This document shows, one piece after another, positions 1 through 8,439 of a DNA stretch of 64,000 nt. The notes below the pieces were generated by a model, which was not told where the DNA came from, ran no database searches, and worked only from the letters and a program-made list of their open reading frames with translations. Each line of letters starts with the position of its first letter. The first letter of the stretch is position 1. The translations under genes were made by a program, and so were the position numbers. Origin of the DNA: Carnobacterium funditum DSM 5970 (GTDB lineage Bacteria; Bacillota; Bacilli; Lactobacillales; Carnobacteriaceae); contig NZ_JQLL01000001.1 in assembly GCF_000744185.1 (NCBI RefSeq), positions 1,517,001 through 1,581,000 on the forward strand, in the 5' to 3' direction.

Positions 1-309
1 ACATGCATGCATCACACCTTTATTTTTTGATGCAAACGGTAGACCCGTTTCTTCTTCAACCGGTAAAGCATCAAAATCAGCTCTCAAAGCTAAAGTCTCT
101 CCAAACTTTCCTCCAGTGATGGTTACAACAACTCCATTTCCACCTACATTCGTTTCTAAAGTTGCTGCTTTATCTTGGTAGAAAGCTGCTATGTAAGCCG
201 CTGTTTCTTCTTCTTGGTAAGATAATTCTGGATATGCATGTAAATATCTACGAATTTCAATCATTTCTTCTCTTCGTGCATCTAGCGTAGCCATTAATTT
301 ATCTCTCAT
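1..309 (-). CDS. M20-family amidohydrolase, N-terminal part (cut by window edge)
   Basis: The first 103 residues of a metallopeptidase or amidohydrolase of the M20 (hippurate hydrolase / N-acyl amino acid deacylase) type, running off the left edge. The protein starts at ATG 307-309 behind GAGGAAT. It shows the family opening (RRYLHAYPELSYQEEETA), then LALRADFDALPVEEETGLPF, and ends at VMHAC, where the metal ligands of the GxMHACGHD motif begin. Family members hydrolyse N-acylated or aminobenzoylated amino acids in the cytoplasm; the substrate here cannot be told. It lies 257 bp downstream of oadB, separated by a structured repeat, so it is probably a separate transcript. Confidence 0.85.
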   Translation of the reverse strand, partial: MRDKLMATLDARREEMIEIRRYLHAYPELSYQEEETAAYIAAFYQDKAATLETNVGGNGVVVTITGGKFGETLALRADFDALPVEEETGLPFASKNKGVMHAC

Positions 310-378
310 CTAAATTCCTCCAATTAAATTCAGCTTTACCTATCTTTCTCCTTTTTATTTACTATAGCCTTTTTTGGG

Positions 379-560
379 GGGCTAGGACAAACGTCTCAGC
401 CTTTTTCATATATCCGAATTTTCATTCTAGAACGTGCTCCAAAAAGCAGACCCGATGTCCGCTTCACAAATAATACTTGATGGTCTGTGACGATCTTGCG
501 CTTTTTCGTGAAGTGAGTCGGGTCTAAACGCTTTATGTTCCACTTTTATTTTTTTATCAG
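379..560 (-). repeat. Structured intergenic repeat, copy A, with terminator-like end
   Basis: This gap between oadB and the M20 gene matches 63833-63930: both share GCTAGGACAAA..CAGCC, a CATAT..TT.ATTC block and GGTCTAAACGCTTT. Copy A carries about 75 extra bases that fold on themselves (AGACCCGA at 448-455 with TCGGGTCT at 518-525; CTTCAC at 462-467 with GTGAAG at 508-513). Read on the - strand the element ends in a GGCTGAGACG..CCTAGCC hairpin, so it probably also terminates the oad operon. Confidence 0.6.
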
Positions 561-565
561 TTGAT

Positions 566-1696
566 TTAACCAAAGAATTGCAATAAAACACCTGCGGCTA
601 CTGCGGACCCAATTACACCTGCAACATTGGGTCCCATCGCATGCATCAATAAAAAGTTTGCAGGATTAGCTTTTACTCCTTCTTTTTGAACAACTCGTGC
701 GGCCATAGGCACTGCTGATACTCCTGCTGCACCAATCATTGGATTAACTTTACCCTTTGTCATTTTACACATTAGCTTGCCCATCAACACTCCCCCTGCA
801 GTCCCAATTGCAAAAGCAAGCAGTCCTAAAATAATAATTTTAGCTGTTTGAACGGATAAGAATAACTCTGCTTCAGCTTTTGCTCCAACCGTAATCCCTA
901 AAAATACAGTAATGATGTACATCAAAGAATTTTGAAGCATATCAGTAATATTAGGGACTCTCCCACTTTCTTTAATTAGATTCCCCAACATTAACATACC
1001 AATCAAGGGAGCTGATGAAGGCAATAGTAAGATAACAAAAATAGTAACAACTATCGGAAAAACAATTTTTTCTTTTTGTGATACTGGTCTTAACTGCTCC
1101 ATTTTTATCTCTCGTTCTTTTTTAGTCGTTAGTAACTTAATAATTGGTGGCTGAATAATTGGAACAAGTGCCATGTAAGAATAAGCCGCTAAGGCAATAC
1201 TTGAAAGTAAATGTGGAGCCAATTGGCTTGTTAAAAAAATAGCTGTTGGTCCATCTGCTCCCCCAATAATTCCTACAGAAGCCGCTTCTGGACCTGTCAT
1301 CCCCATAGCTAATGCTCCAAAAAAAGCAATAAATATTCCAATCTGAGCCGCACCTCCAAGCAATAAAGTCTTTGGATTCGCAATCAATGGTCCAAAATCG
1401 GTTGCTGCCCCTAAACAAAGAAAGATTAACGGTGGATAGATACCAAGATTGGTTCCTTGATACAAATAATACAATAACCCACCATTGTTGCCATCAATAG
1501 GTTGTGCCATCAATCCTCCTATTGGTAAATTTACTAATAACATCCCAAAAGCAATCGGAATCAATAAATAGGGCTCATACCCTTTTTTTATAGCTAAATA
1601 TAGAAATGTACAAGCAATTCCAATCATAATAGCCTGTTTATATGATAAGTTAGCAAATCCTGAATTTATCAGTATTTCTTTTATTGCTTCAATCAT
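566..1696 (-). CDS. oadB: Oxaloacetate decarboxylase beta subunit (Na+ pump)
   Basis: Polytopic membrane subunit that decarboxylates carboxybiotin and couples this to sodium export. At 376 residues it has the usual length and about nine to eleven hydrophobic segments. The family signature GGADGPTAIFLTSQLAP is at about residues 145-161, and a second conserved loop near residues 320-335 (GAAGVSAVPMAARV) is present. It is the last gene of oadA-oadG-biotin carrier-oadB, 22 bp after the carrier gene. The same beta family serves glutaconyl- and methylmalonyl-CoA decarboxylases, but the pyruvate-carboxylase-type alpha subunit upstream assigns it to oxaloacetate. Confidence 0.93.
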   Translation of the reverse strand: MIEAIKEILINSGFANLSYKQAIMIGIACTFLYLAIKKGYEPYLLIPIAFGMLLVNLPIGGLMAQPIDGNNGGLLYYLYQGTNLGIYPPLIFLCLGAATDFGPLIANPKTLLLGGAAQIGIFIAFFGALAMGMTGPEAASVGIIGGADGPTAIFLTSQLAPHLLSSIALAAYSYMALVPIIQPPIIKLLTTKKEREIKMEQLRPVSQKEKIVFPIVVTIFVILLLPSSAPLIGMLMLGNLIKESGRVPNITDMLQNSLMYIITVFLGITVGAKAEAELFLSVQTAKIIILGLLAFAIGTAGGVLMGKLMCKMTKGKVNPMIGAAGVSAVPMAARVVQKEGVKANPANFLLMHAMGPNVAGVIGSAVAAGVLLQFFG

Positions 1697-1718
1697 AATA
1701 ATAGCTCCTCATCTGACA

Positions 1719-2087
1719 TTATAGTCTGACTAAACTAGCACCTGCCTCGACTGCGGTACCTTTTGATACCATAACTTCTTGTACTGTCCCATCTTCAGGT
1801 GCTACAATTTCATTTTCCATCTTCATTGCTTCTAGAACACATAAGACTTGCCCAGCTTTTATAGTCTCCCCCAACTGAACAAGCACATGAATAATCGTCC
1901 CTGGCATCGGTGCTTTTACGTCAATTCCATTTGAAACTGCAGATGCAACTCGTTCTTGTTGACTAAACTCATTTTTGGGAGTAATTTCTTCATCTTTACT
2001 TTTATTATGTTTAACACTCGCTTCATCAACTTCTGCTACTGAAACTTGGTAAACTTTATTATTTACTGTAATTTCATAAGTTTTCAT
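1719..2087 (-). CDS. oadD: Biotin carrier protein of oxaloacetate decarboxylase
   Basis: A 122-residue biotin acceptor protein. The C-terminal biotinyl domain (about residues 52-122) contains the biotinylation motif EAMKMENEI, with the modified lysine near residue 89. A flexible, charged linker (about 17-50) separates it from a short N-terminal strand. It ferries the carboxyl group from the alpha subunit to OadB. In many bacteria this domain is fused to the C-terminus of OadA; here it is a separate gene, as in the enterococcal citrate clusters. Spacing to the preceding gene is 14 bp, so co-transcription is likely. Confidence 0.92.
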   Translation of the reverse strand: MKTYEITVNNKVYQVSVAEVDEASVKHNKSKDEEITPKNEFSQQERVASAVSNGIDVKAPMPGTIIHVLVQLGETIKAGQVLCVLEAMKMENEIVAPEDGTVQEVMVSKGTAVEAGASLVRL

Positions 2088-2101
2088 CCTACTAAGCTCC
2101 T

Positions 2102-2386
2102 TTATCTTATTCGTTTTATGGAGGTTACTTGATAATATTTATCTTGCTGATCTTCATTTGCTAAAACTAAAGCTGTCAAAGCTGCTACTGTTTTTGTTTC
2201 TTCATCTTCTTCTAAAGGATCTTTTTTTATTGGAAGAACGACTTTTTCTTTATTTATAGAGTTTTCTTCCTTAAAAATATATTTAAATGAAATTAAAATC
2301 AGCTGCAGTCCAAAAAGTACGAGAAAGACCATCACAATAGATGTAATGGATATATTGATGCCTTCTAATAAACTAATACTAGTCAT
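2102..2386 (-). CDS. Oxaloacetate decarboxylase gamma-type small membrane subunit
   Basis: A 94-residue protein with one N-terminal transmembrane helix (about residues 14-34) followed by a charged cytoplasmic tail. Size, topology and position between the alpha and biotin-carrier genes match the OadG/OadH gamma subunits that hold the carboxyltransferase on the membrane subunit. The sequence itself is weakly conserved and lacks an obvious metal-binding His cluster, so the assignment rests mainly on context. Confidence 0.75.
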   Translation of the reverse strand: MTSISLLEGINISITSIVMVFLVLFGLQLILISFKYIFKEENSINKEKVVLPIKKDPLEEDEETKTVAALTALVLANEDQQDKYYQVTSIKRIR

Positions 2387-2397
2387 CTTAGCCCTCC

Positions 2398-3804
2398 TTA
2401 CATGATAGCGTTAATTTTAATAACTTCCTTGGTTGGTAATTGTTTAGGTTGATACTTGTCCTTTAAAAATTTTTCGCCTAATTGAGGAAACATCGCATAA
2501 ATTAAAACATCCTCATCCGTCTTAGCGATATGGCTTATTTCATTTTTTTGCTTTTCAAACTCAGGTTCCAATAAATCTGCTGGCCTTCCTGTAATGACTT
2601 TTTCGTCGCCAATTATTTTTTGTTTCATTGATTCACTAATAGGCGCTGGTGGAGTACCATACAGGCCACGAACATAATCTTTAATCTCATTTGGAATCAT
2701 TTTATAACGTTCGCCAGATAAGACGTTAAACACCGCCTGTGTCCCAATCATTTGGCTCATTGGTGTCACAAGCGGAGGGAAACCTAGGTCTTCTCGCACT
2801 TTTGGTACTTCACGCAAAACTTCTTCATACCGCTCTTGTGCTTTTGCTTGTTTTAATTGTGAGTAAAGATTAGATAACATACCGCCTGGGACTTGATAAA
2901 TTAAAGCCTTTGGATCAACTGTCATCATCTTAGGATCTAAAATCATTTCTTTTAAATAATGGTCTTTGATTGGTTTAAAATAATCGGCAATTTCTTCTAA
3001 GATTTCTTTTTTTAAATGGGTATCGTAACCTAATTCTGTTAAAACAATACTTAAAGATTCCGTGGCTGGCTGACTGGTTCCTCCTGAAAAAGGGGAAATT
3101 GCGGTATCAATAATATCTGCTCCTACTTGAACAGCTGTTAAGTAAGTCATTTCTGATATACCACTTGTTGCGTGTGTATGCACTTCTATAGGCAAAGAAG
3201 TTACCTCTTTAAGAGCTGGAATCAATTCTTTCACCACATAAGGTGTCAAAATACCGGCCATATCTTTAATGCAAACCGAATCTGCTCCTAATTCGTCCAA
3301 CCTTTTAGTTAGTTCTTTATAATAATTAATTGTATGAACTGGACTAATCGTATAGCAAATTGTTAACTGCACATGTCCTCCATATTTTTTGATAGATTTT
3401 ACGCACGCTTCCATATTTCTACTATCATTTAAAGCATCAAAAACTCGGATAATATCTATCCCATTCTCAATTGTCTTCTCAATAAACTTATCTACAATAT
3501 CATCTGCATAATGACGATAACCCAAAAGATTTTGACCACGCAATAGCATCTGCAGCGGTGTATGTGTCATTCTTTTCTTGATTTCTCTCAAACGTTCCCA
3601 AGGGTCTTCATTTAAAAAACGTATCGATGCATCAAATGTTGCCCCTCCCCAACATTCAACAGCGTGGTAACCTACAGCATCCATTTTTTCTAAAATAGGC
3701 AACATTTCCTCTGTTCTCATACGTGTAGCCATCAGACTCTGATGAGCATCTCTTAAAACCGTTTCTGTAAACTTAACTTCTTTTATCTTATTCAACTTCT
3801 TCAC
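2398..3804 (-). CDS. oadA: Oxaloacetate decarboxylase alpha subunit (carboxyltransferase)
   Basis: Transfers the carboxyl group of oxaloacetate to biotin, giving pyruvate. It has an HMGL-type TIM barrel (about residues 10-280) with TVLRDAHQSLMATRMR, the catalytic lysine in SVCIKDMAG and the metal-binding EVHTHATSG, followed by a PYC/OADA conserved domain (about 300-440). At 468 residues it lacks the C-terminal biotinyl domain, which is encoded separately at 1719-2087. It is the first gene of the operon. A candidate cre site lies upstream at 3944-3957. Citrate lyase and transporter genes are not in the window, so whether the oxaloacetate comes from citrate is unknown. Confidence 0.95.
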   Translation of the reverse strand: MKKLNKIKEVKFTETVLRDAHQSLMATRMRTEEMLPILEKMDAVGYHAVECWGGATFDASIRFLNEDPWERLREIKKRMTHTPLQMLLRGQNLLGYRHYADDIVDKFIEKTIENGIDIIRVFDALNDSRNMEACVKSIKKYGGHVQLTICYTISPVHTINYYKELTKRLDELGADSVCIKDMAGILTPYVVKELIPALKEVTSLPIEVHTHATSGISEMTYLTAVQVGADIIDTAISPFSGGTSQPATESLSIVLTELGYDTHLKKEILEEIADYFKPIKDHYLKEMILDPKMMTVDPKALIYQVPGGMLSNLYSQLKQAKAQERYEEVLREVPKVREDLGFPPLVTPMSQMIGTQAVFNVLSGERYKMIPNEIKDYVRGLYGTPPAPISESMKQKIIGDEKVITGRPADLLEPEFEKQKNEISHIAKTDEDVLIYAMFPQLGEKFLKDKYQPKQLPTKEVIKINAIM

Positions 3805-3943
3805 ATCCTATCTTAGACAGTTACTTATGTCTTAAAATTCACTGGTCTAGAATGAAAATAGGCAATATCCATATAATAACCTTGCTCCCCAGCCCACCTT
3901 TCTGCTCATTTTTATATCAGACAGGCTATTTTTAACCACATGC

Positions 3944-3957
3944 ATAGAACGCTTACA
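3944..3957 (-). promoter_or_regulatory. Candidate CcpA (cre) site upstream of oadA
   Basis: On the - strand the site reads TGTAAGCGTTCTAT, matching TGWAANCGNTNNCA except at the last two positions. It lies 140 bp upstream of oadA in a region with no gene. Catabolite repression of oad genes is known in enterococci; its action here is inferred. Confidence 0.45.
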
Positions 3958-4060
3958 CCACTTGGAAATACTTTTGTATTTATTTTAACATAAGATAGGA
4001 TAATCATACCTATCATCCTACTCAATTCATTTATTTCTTTAAAATTGAATTTGGACTCTT

Positions 4061-4078
4061 ATTAAAGTACACTTTAAT
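4061..4078. promoter_or_regulatory. Palindrome ATTAAAGT-AC-ACTTTAAT, possible operator
   Basis: An 8-bp perfect inverted repeat with a 2-bp centre, 75 bp upstream of the Gfo/Idh/MocA start, in the 348-bp divergent gap between oadA and that gene. The gap also has a second inverted repeat (GATAGG 3994-3999, CCTATC 4009-4014). Either could be a regulator site for the divergent promoters. No regulator gene is adjacent. Confidence 0.35.
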
Positions 4079-4152
4079 CTCTACACAAATACTACGCGCC
4101 TTAACTAATTTTATTTTTATTACAAAATAAGTTTTAATGGAGGAAAAAATAA

Positions 4153-5058
4153 ATGAGAATCGGAATTATTGGGTTAGGAGATATTGCTCAAAAGGCTTAT
4201 TTACCTGTTCTTAGTGAAAAAGAAGGAATTGAACTTGTCCTTTGTACACGCAATCAGGAGAAATTAGAGCGACTTGCAAAAAAATATCGTCTTTCAGAAT
4301 ATGTACAAACAGTTGAGGAACTAATTGATCTAAAGATTGATGCTGTTTTAATTTGCACTCCTTCTGCTACTCATTTTGAACTAACTAAAAAATTATTAGA
4401 GAATGGTATACCTGTTTATATCGATAAACCCATTGCAATGAATTTGAAAGAAACAAAACAAATCGTTCAATTAGCCATAGAAAAAGAATTGATTGCGATG
4501 GTTGGGTTCAATAGGAGATTTGCTCCGATGGTTGCGGCTTTAAAAAATGAAGGAAAAGCTGATATGGTTGTAATACAAAAAAACAGGTATATTCTTCCTG
4601 GTGATAAAAGAGACTTTATTGTACAAGACTTTATTCATGTCGTGGATACATTGCGTTTCCTAATGGATACAGAAGTAGTTGATCTAAACGTCCAATACCT
4701 AGAAAAAGACGGCTTACTTTATAACGTCATTATTCAATTAATTGGAAAAGAATGCACAGCTATTGGTATTATGAATCGAAATAACGGCATAACAGAAGAG
4801 GTTATCGAATACATGACTGCTGGAAACAAGTTAGTTATTAACGATCTTGTTAAAACGACTCAGTTTTCAAATGATACTAAAACGTTCATCGATTTCAATG
4901 GTTGGGAACCAACTTTGGTAAAACGAGGATTTTATCAAATTATAGACCATTTTATTGAATGTGTGGATTTGAATAAACAACCTAATCCATCTATTTCTGA
5001 TTCTCTTATTACCCACGAGATTTGCGAAGAAATCTATGAGAGAGTTACAAGACATTAA
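4153..5058 (+). CDS. Gfo/Idh/MocA-family oxidoreductase
   Basis: A 301-residue NAD(P)-dependent dehydrogenase of the glucose-fructose oxidoreductase / inositol dehydrogenase superfamily. The Rossmann motif GIIGLGDIAQKAYLP is at residues 3-17. The sugar-binding-site lysine lies in YIDKPIAMN (about 93-101), a DKP variant of the EKP motif, followed by the C-terminal alpha/beta domain. GGAGGAA-type ribosome binding precedes the ATG. It is transcribed alone, divergent from oadA and ending at a bidirectional terminator. The substrate cannot be inferred, as no sugar-catabolic gene is adjacent. Confidence 0.85.
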   Translation: MRIGIIGLGDIAQKAYLPVLSEKEGIELVLCTRNQEKLERLAKKYRLSEYVQTVEELIDLKIDAVLICTPSATHFELTKKLLENGIPVYIDKPIAMNLKETKQIVQLAIEKELIAMVGFNRRFAPMVAALKNEGKADMVVIQKNRYILPGDKRDFIVQDFIHVVDTLRFLMDTEVVDLNVQYLEKDGLLYNVIIQLIGKECTAIGIMNRNNGITEEVIEYMTAGNKLVINDLVKTTQFSNDTKTFIDFNGWEPTLVKRGFYQIIDHFIECVDLNKQPNPSISDSLITHEICEEIYERVTRH

Positions 5059-5080
5059 GATATCTCTTTATTGTTGAATG

Positions 5081-5123
5081 ATAAAAGCCCTAAAAAATAG
5101 ACCTTTTTTAGGACTTTTATTTT
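5081..5123. terminator. Bidirectional terminator
   Basis: The hairpin AAAAGCCCTAAAAAA / TTTTTTAGGACTTTT with a T-rich tail sits between the convergent oxidoreductase gene and the 60-residue ORF and can serve both strands. Confidence 0.8.
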
Positions 5124-5129
5124 AATTAC

Positions 5130-5312
5130 TTAGTCATTCCAATCTCTTGGACTCCATAACCGTCCATCTAACTCACCTTCCATTTGATTTATTCGCTTAA
5201 ACTGTTCTTTTACTAACTCTATCGTTGCTTTAAGTAAAGCTTTTTGCTTATATTCTTGGCTACTAGAAAATAATGTATTTAATTCTAATAATAGCCATTC
5301 TTCTTTATCCAT
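5130..5312 (-). CDS. Small acidic protein of unknown function (60 aa)
   Basis: A 60-residue soluble, mostly helical protein, rich in Glu, Lys and Leu, ending in the distinctive LWSPRDWND. It has no signal peptide or membrane segment. A good site (TTAGGAGG) precedes ATG 5310-5312, and it follows the flavin oxidoreductase by 10 bp, so the two are almost certainly co-transcribed. I do not recognise the family. A role linked to the oxidoreductase is suggested only by position. Confidence 0.65.
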   Translation of the reverse strand: MDKEEWLLLELNTLFSSSQEYKQKALLKATIELVKEQFKRINQMEGELDGRLWSPRDWND

Positions 5313-5322
5313 GATTAACCTC

Positions 5323-6015
5323 CTAATTCATATCATCTATTAAAAGTTTTAAATCATCGATTGTTTCTCTATTCTCTTCTATCATTTCAATTACATATTG
5401 TAATTTTTCTTCGTTTTCTATCCCTAAAGAAGTTACATTCGTTTTTTCTAGTTGATTTAATAGCCATTTTTCGCGGGAAAATAAACTTAGTTCAGTACCA
5501 TGTGTCAAAAATAGTTGATAGTCAATCAGTAGAGTCATCTTTTCTTCTTCAGTCATATAAACAAACTGATGAACAGCAAATATTTTAAGAAACTTCATCC
5601 CGGTTTTATGAGCCATTGCTTGAAAAGGTTTTGTCAATTCGTCTATACTGTATAATTCTTTTCCACCAGCTTGGTAATCTGTTTTTGCAGCCCCTATTAA
5701 TAAAACGAGTGCAAATTCTTTGTTTTGTAGTTGATTGCCTTTTTTACCGTATGCAAAATCATCTGTTAATACTTCATCTTGCCATTGTTTAAGCAATGCT
5801 GGCGAACTATACCAGTAAAGTGGAAATTGAAAAATAATTCGATCATGTGCAGCTAATAATTTTTGTTCATTAGCAACATCAATAGGGGTATTCGAATAGA
5901 TTCCCTCTAAATGATGAATCGTTACATCTTGATCATCAGGAATTGAATGAAGTAAATATTGTTGGCTACTTGATTCTTTAATTTCAGGATGAGAAATAAT
6001 AATTAATGTTTTCAC
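5323..6015 (-). CDS. NAD(P)H-dependent oxidoreductase, flavodoxin-2 fold
   Basis: A 230-residue flavoprotein of the quinone reductase / KefF / MdaB type. The N-terminal strand and phosphate-binding turn (TLIIISHPEIKESSSQ) and the quinone-site block FQFPLYWYSSPALLKQW (about residues 81-97) are clear. Members reduce quinones or azo compounds using FMN or FAD. It is first in a two-gene unit with the 60-residue ORF. The C-terminal 50 residues are more divergent and acidic. The substrate is unknown. Confidence 0.82.
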   Translation of the reverse strand: MKTLIIISHPEIKESSSQQYLLHSIPDDQDVTIHHLEGIYSNTPIDVANEQKLLAAHDRIIFQFPLYWYSSPALLKQWQDEVLTDDFAYGKKGNQLQNKEFALVLLIGAAKTDYQAGGKELYSIDELTKPFQAMAHKTGMKFLKIFAVHQFVYMTEEEKMTLLIDYQLFLTHGTELSLFSREKWLLNQLEKTNVTSLGIENEEKLQYVIEMIEENRETIDDLKLLIDDMN

Positions 6016-6150
6016 TTATTTATTCTCCTTTTCACGCTCTATTTCTTCAATTAGTACTTATACTAGAAATAACCCACTCTCTATTATAAATAAACGGAAT
6101 AAGAAAAGAAAGGAAATGGTCTCTATCTTTGTTTCTCTCTCATTTATCTA

Positions 6151-7185
6151 CTATCTTAAGTATTCCAACATATTTTTTTTAAAGACAGAAATCATTGGCA
6201 ATTTCCGGATAGGCACTAATTCTATTTCCAAACAAACCAATAGCTCTTTTAAGTATCTAGCAACTAGATTGTATTGATTTATGTCCACGACAATTTTTGG
6301 TGGTTTTTTATTTCCTGACAAAACTAGTTGCATGAACACGCGCTGGATAGCTTCACTGTCACCTGGCTTTACGAACTCACTACATATAATCTCATTACTT
6401 TCACTATCTACTATTAATAAAACTAGTGGAAAGTAGGGTCTCTCTCCATCTGGTGGAGCTATAGGCGAATTCACAAAGTCTATATCGATCTCCCATATAG
6501 CTGAACCGAATTTTTGATTCTCAACTCGTCTCATTTCGAACTTTGTCAATAAAATTGGCGTAGTTTCCTTTAACAGGGGCTTTCCAATTACAATTCTTTC
6601 AGGTAAAGACAATAAACCGTCTATGTATTCTCCATTTTTTTGATACGTCCGAATTAAAATTTCTGACTCAGTCTTTTTTTCTTTATAAAATGTCAACTTC
6701 TCTTCAAAATCCTTCGCTGTTTCTATTAATTTTTCCATTACTTCAATTAGCAATGGTATTTCTAATTTGTCTATAATTGAAGGATAATAACCTGGATAAT
6801 AGTCTACAAAGATTGGATATGATTTTTTTCCGCGAAATGTTACCCCGCTCATTTCAATAAGCTGATGTTCTTCTTTACTAATAGCTTTTTTATTTTCAAA
6901 TTCTAAAGAGAGGCAGTTTTGAAATGGGATTATGTCCAGCATAGGACGAAATTTCTGTAACTTTTCCCCTATATTCGTCTCAAAAAAAGTAGCTAAATCT
7001 TCTACGTTTCGATAAAATAAAAAACCATAATTTTGTTCATTTTCACCTAATACAGAAATGATTATCGGTTCTTTACGATTACCTAATTGAATAGCAATCA
7101 AATCACTTTTCAAATACTCGTCCCAAAATTTTTCTTCATATAGCTGTTTAGCAAGCTGAAACAAACGTTTTTGCTGATCCATCAT
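6151..7185 (-). CDS. Conserved hypothetical protein (344 aa; DUF6930/DUF7309-like)
   Basis: A soluble 344-residue protein without signal peptide or membrane helix. It resembles the Firmicutes proteins annotated with a DUF7309-like N-terminal and a DUF6930-like C-terminal domain (about residues 10-140 and 205-340), recalled from sequence style and not proven. Possible landmarks are ISVLGENEQNYGFLFYR near residue 43 and a C-terminal VVDINQYNLVARYL. The start is MMDQQ behind AGGAGTCAG. It stands alone between two promoters and no function can be stated. Confidence 0.6.
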   Translation of the reverse strand: MMDQQKRLFQLAKQLYEEKFWDEYLKSDLIAIQLGNRKEPIIISVLGENEQNYGFLFYRNVEDLATFFETNIGEKLQKFRPMLDIIPFQNCLSLEFENKKAISKEEHQLIEMSGVTFRGKKSYPIFVDYYPGYYPSIIDKLEIPLLIEVMEKLIETAKDFEEKLTFYKEKKTESEILIRTYQKNGEYIDGLLSLPERIVIGKPLLKETTPILLTKFEMRRVENQKFGSAIWEIDIDFVNSPIAPPDGERPYFPLVLLIVDSESNEIICSEFVKPGDSEAIQRVFMQLVLSGNKKPPKIVVDINQYNLVARYLKELLVCLEIELVPIRKLPMISVFKKNMLEYLR

Positions 7186-7362
7186 ATTCTGACTCCTCTC
7201 AAATAAACAAACGATTTATTATATTCTATTATACCAAATTAAATCGGTTACAAGTTGATTTTCTTTTTTCTAAAATAAAGCTACTATAAAAATATACCAA
7301 CGTTTTTATCAACTTATTACCGTAACATTAAGCGGCAATCTCTCATCTTCTAATCGTTGTAT

Positions 7363-7391
7363 TTGTCGTTGCTTGGAAAAACGGTTACAAT
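7363..7391 (+). promoter_or_regulatory. dhaKLM promoter with overlapping cre-like sequence
   Basis: TTGTCG (7363-7368), a 17-bp spacer and TACAAT (7386-7391) form a good sigma-A promoter, 44 bp before dhaK. The spacer/-10 segment GAAAAACGGTTACA resembles a cre site but misses its first two bases, so catabolite repression by CcpA is possible but not certain. Confidence 0.6.
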
Positions 7392-7434
7392 AAAGAGGAA
7401 ACGTGCATGAATAAACTATTAGGAGGAATTTTTA

Positions 7435-8424
7435 ATGAAAAAAATTATTAATAATCCCTCATCTATCTTAGATGAGATGCTCGCCGGTATTGCATTTACT
7501 TATGATGATTTAGTAGAGCGTTTACCTGAAACGAATGTTATTCATCGAAAAACTGCTCATAACAAGAAAGTAGCATTAATTAGTGGTGGTGGCAGTGGTC
7601 ATGAACCTTCACATGCTGGTTTTGTTGGACAAGGTATGCTTTCTGCTGCTGTCTGTGGAGAAGTTTTCACGTCTCCTACTCCAGACCAGATCTTAGAAGG
7701 AATCAAGGCTAGTGATGAAGGTAAGGGTGTTTTTCTTATCATTAAAAATTATTCTGGAGACATTATGAATTTTGATATGGCAAAAGATTTGGCTGAAATG
7801 GAAGACATAGACGTTGAATTTGTGGTTGTAGATGATGATATCGCTGTTAAAGATAGTACCTATACAGCTGGAAAAAGAGGAATTGCAGGAACTGTTTTTG
7901 TTCATAAAATATTAGGTGCTGCAGCAGATGAAGGGTTCTCTTTAAAAGAGATTAAAGTCCTAGCTGATCAATTAATTCCAAATATTAAATCTCTTGGTGT
8001 TGCTTTACGTGCTGCTACCGTTCCAGAAGTTGGTAAGCCTGGATTTGAATTAGCTGAAGATGAAATTGAATTTGGTGTTGGCATTCATGGCGAGCCCGGT
8101 TACCGTAGAGAAAAAATTAAACCTTCTAAAGAGTTGGCAAAAGAAATTGTTGAAAAATTAAAAGACGAGCTACAATGGAAAAAAGGAGAAAAATACGCTG
8201 TATTAGTTAATGGTATGGGTGGAACACCTTTAATGGAACAATTTATCTTTATGAATGATGTAAAAGTTTTATTGACTAAAGAAGGTATCGTGTTGGCCTT
8301 TAAAAAAGTAGGCGACTATATGACCTCAATTGACATGCAAGGCCTCTCATTAACCTTAGTCAAGTTAGAGGATGATAAATGGCTTGACTATCTAAATGCT
8401 CCTGTAAAAACTATTTCTTGGTGA
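7435..8424 (+). CDS. dhaK: Dihydroxyacetone kinase subunit DhaK
   Basis: Binds dihydroxyacetone covalently and passes it phosphate from the DhaL nucleotide, giving DHA phosphate for glycolysis. At 329 residues it has the family length. It shows the glycine-rich loop SGGGSGHEPSHAGFVG (about residues 42-57) and the substrate-binding histidine in GVGIHGEPGYRREK (about 213-226). AGGAGG precedes the ATG. It heads dhaK-dhaL-dhaM, the PTS-dependent type of kinase, next to glycerol uptake genes on the opposite strand. Confidence 0.96.
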   Translation: MKKIINNPSSILDEMLAGIAFTYDDLVERLPETNVIHRKTAHNKKVALISGGGSGHEPSHAGFVGQGMLSAAVCGEVFTSPTPDQILEGIKASDEGKGVFLIIKNYSGDIMNFDMAKDLAEMEDIDVEFVVVDDDIAVKDSTYTAGKRGIAGTVFVHKILGAAADEGFSLKEIKVLADQLIPNIKSLGVALRAATVPEVGKPGFELAEDEIEFGVGIHGEPGYRREKIKPSKELAKEIVEKLKDELQWKKGEKYAVLVNGMGGTPLMEQFIFMNDVKVLLTKEGIVLAFKKVGDYMTSIDMQGLSLTLVKLEDDKWLDYLNAPVKTISW

Positions 8425-8439
8425 GAAAGGATGGATAAA

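Noticed and set aside
5361-5588. 75-codon + strand frame inside the flavin oxidoreductase
   Set aside because: Antisense to a well-supported gene, without RBS.
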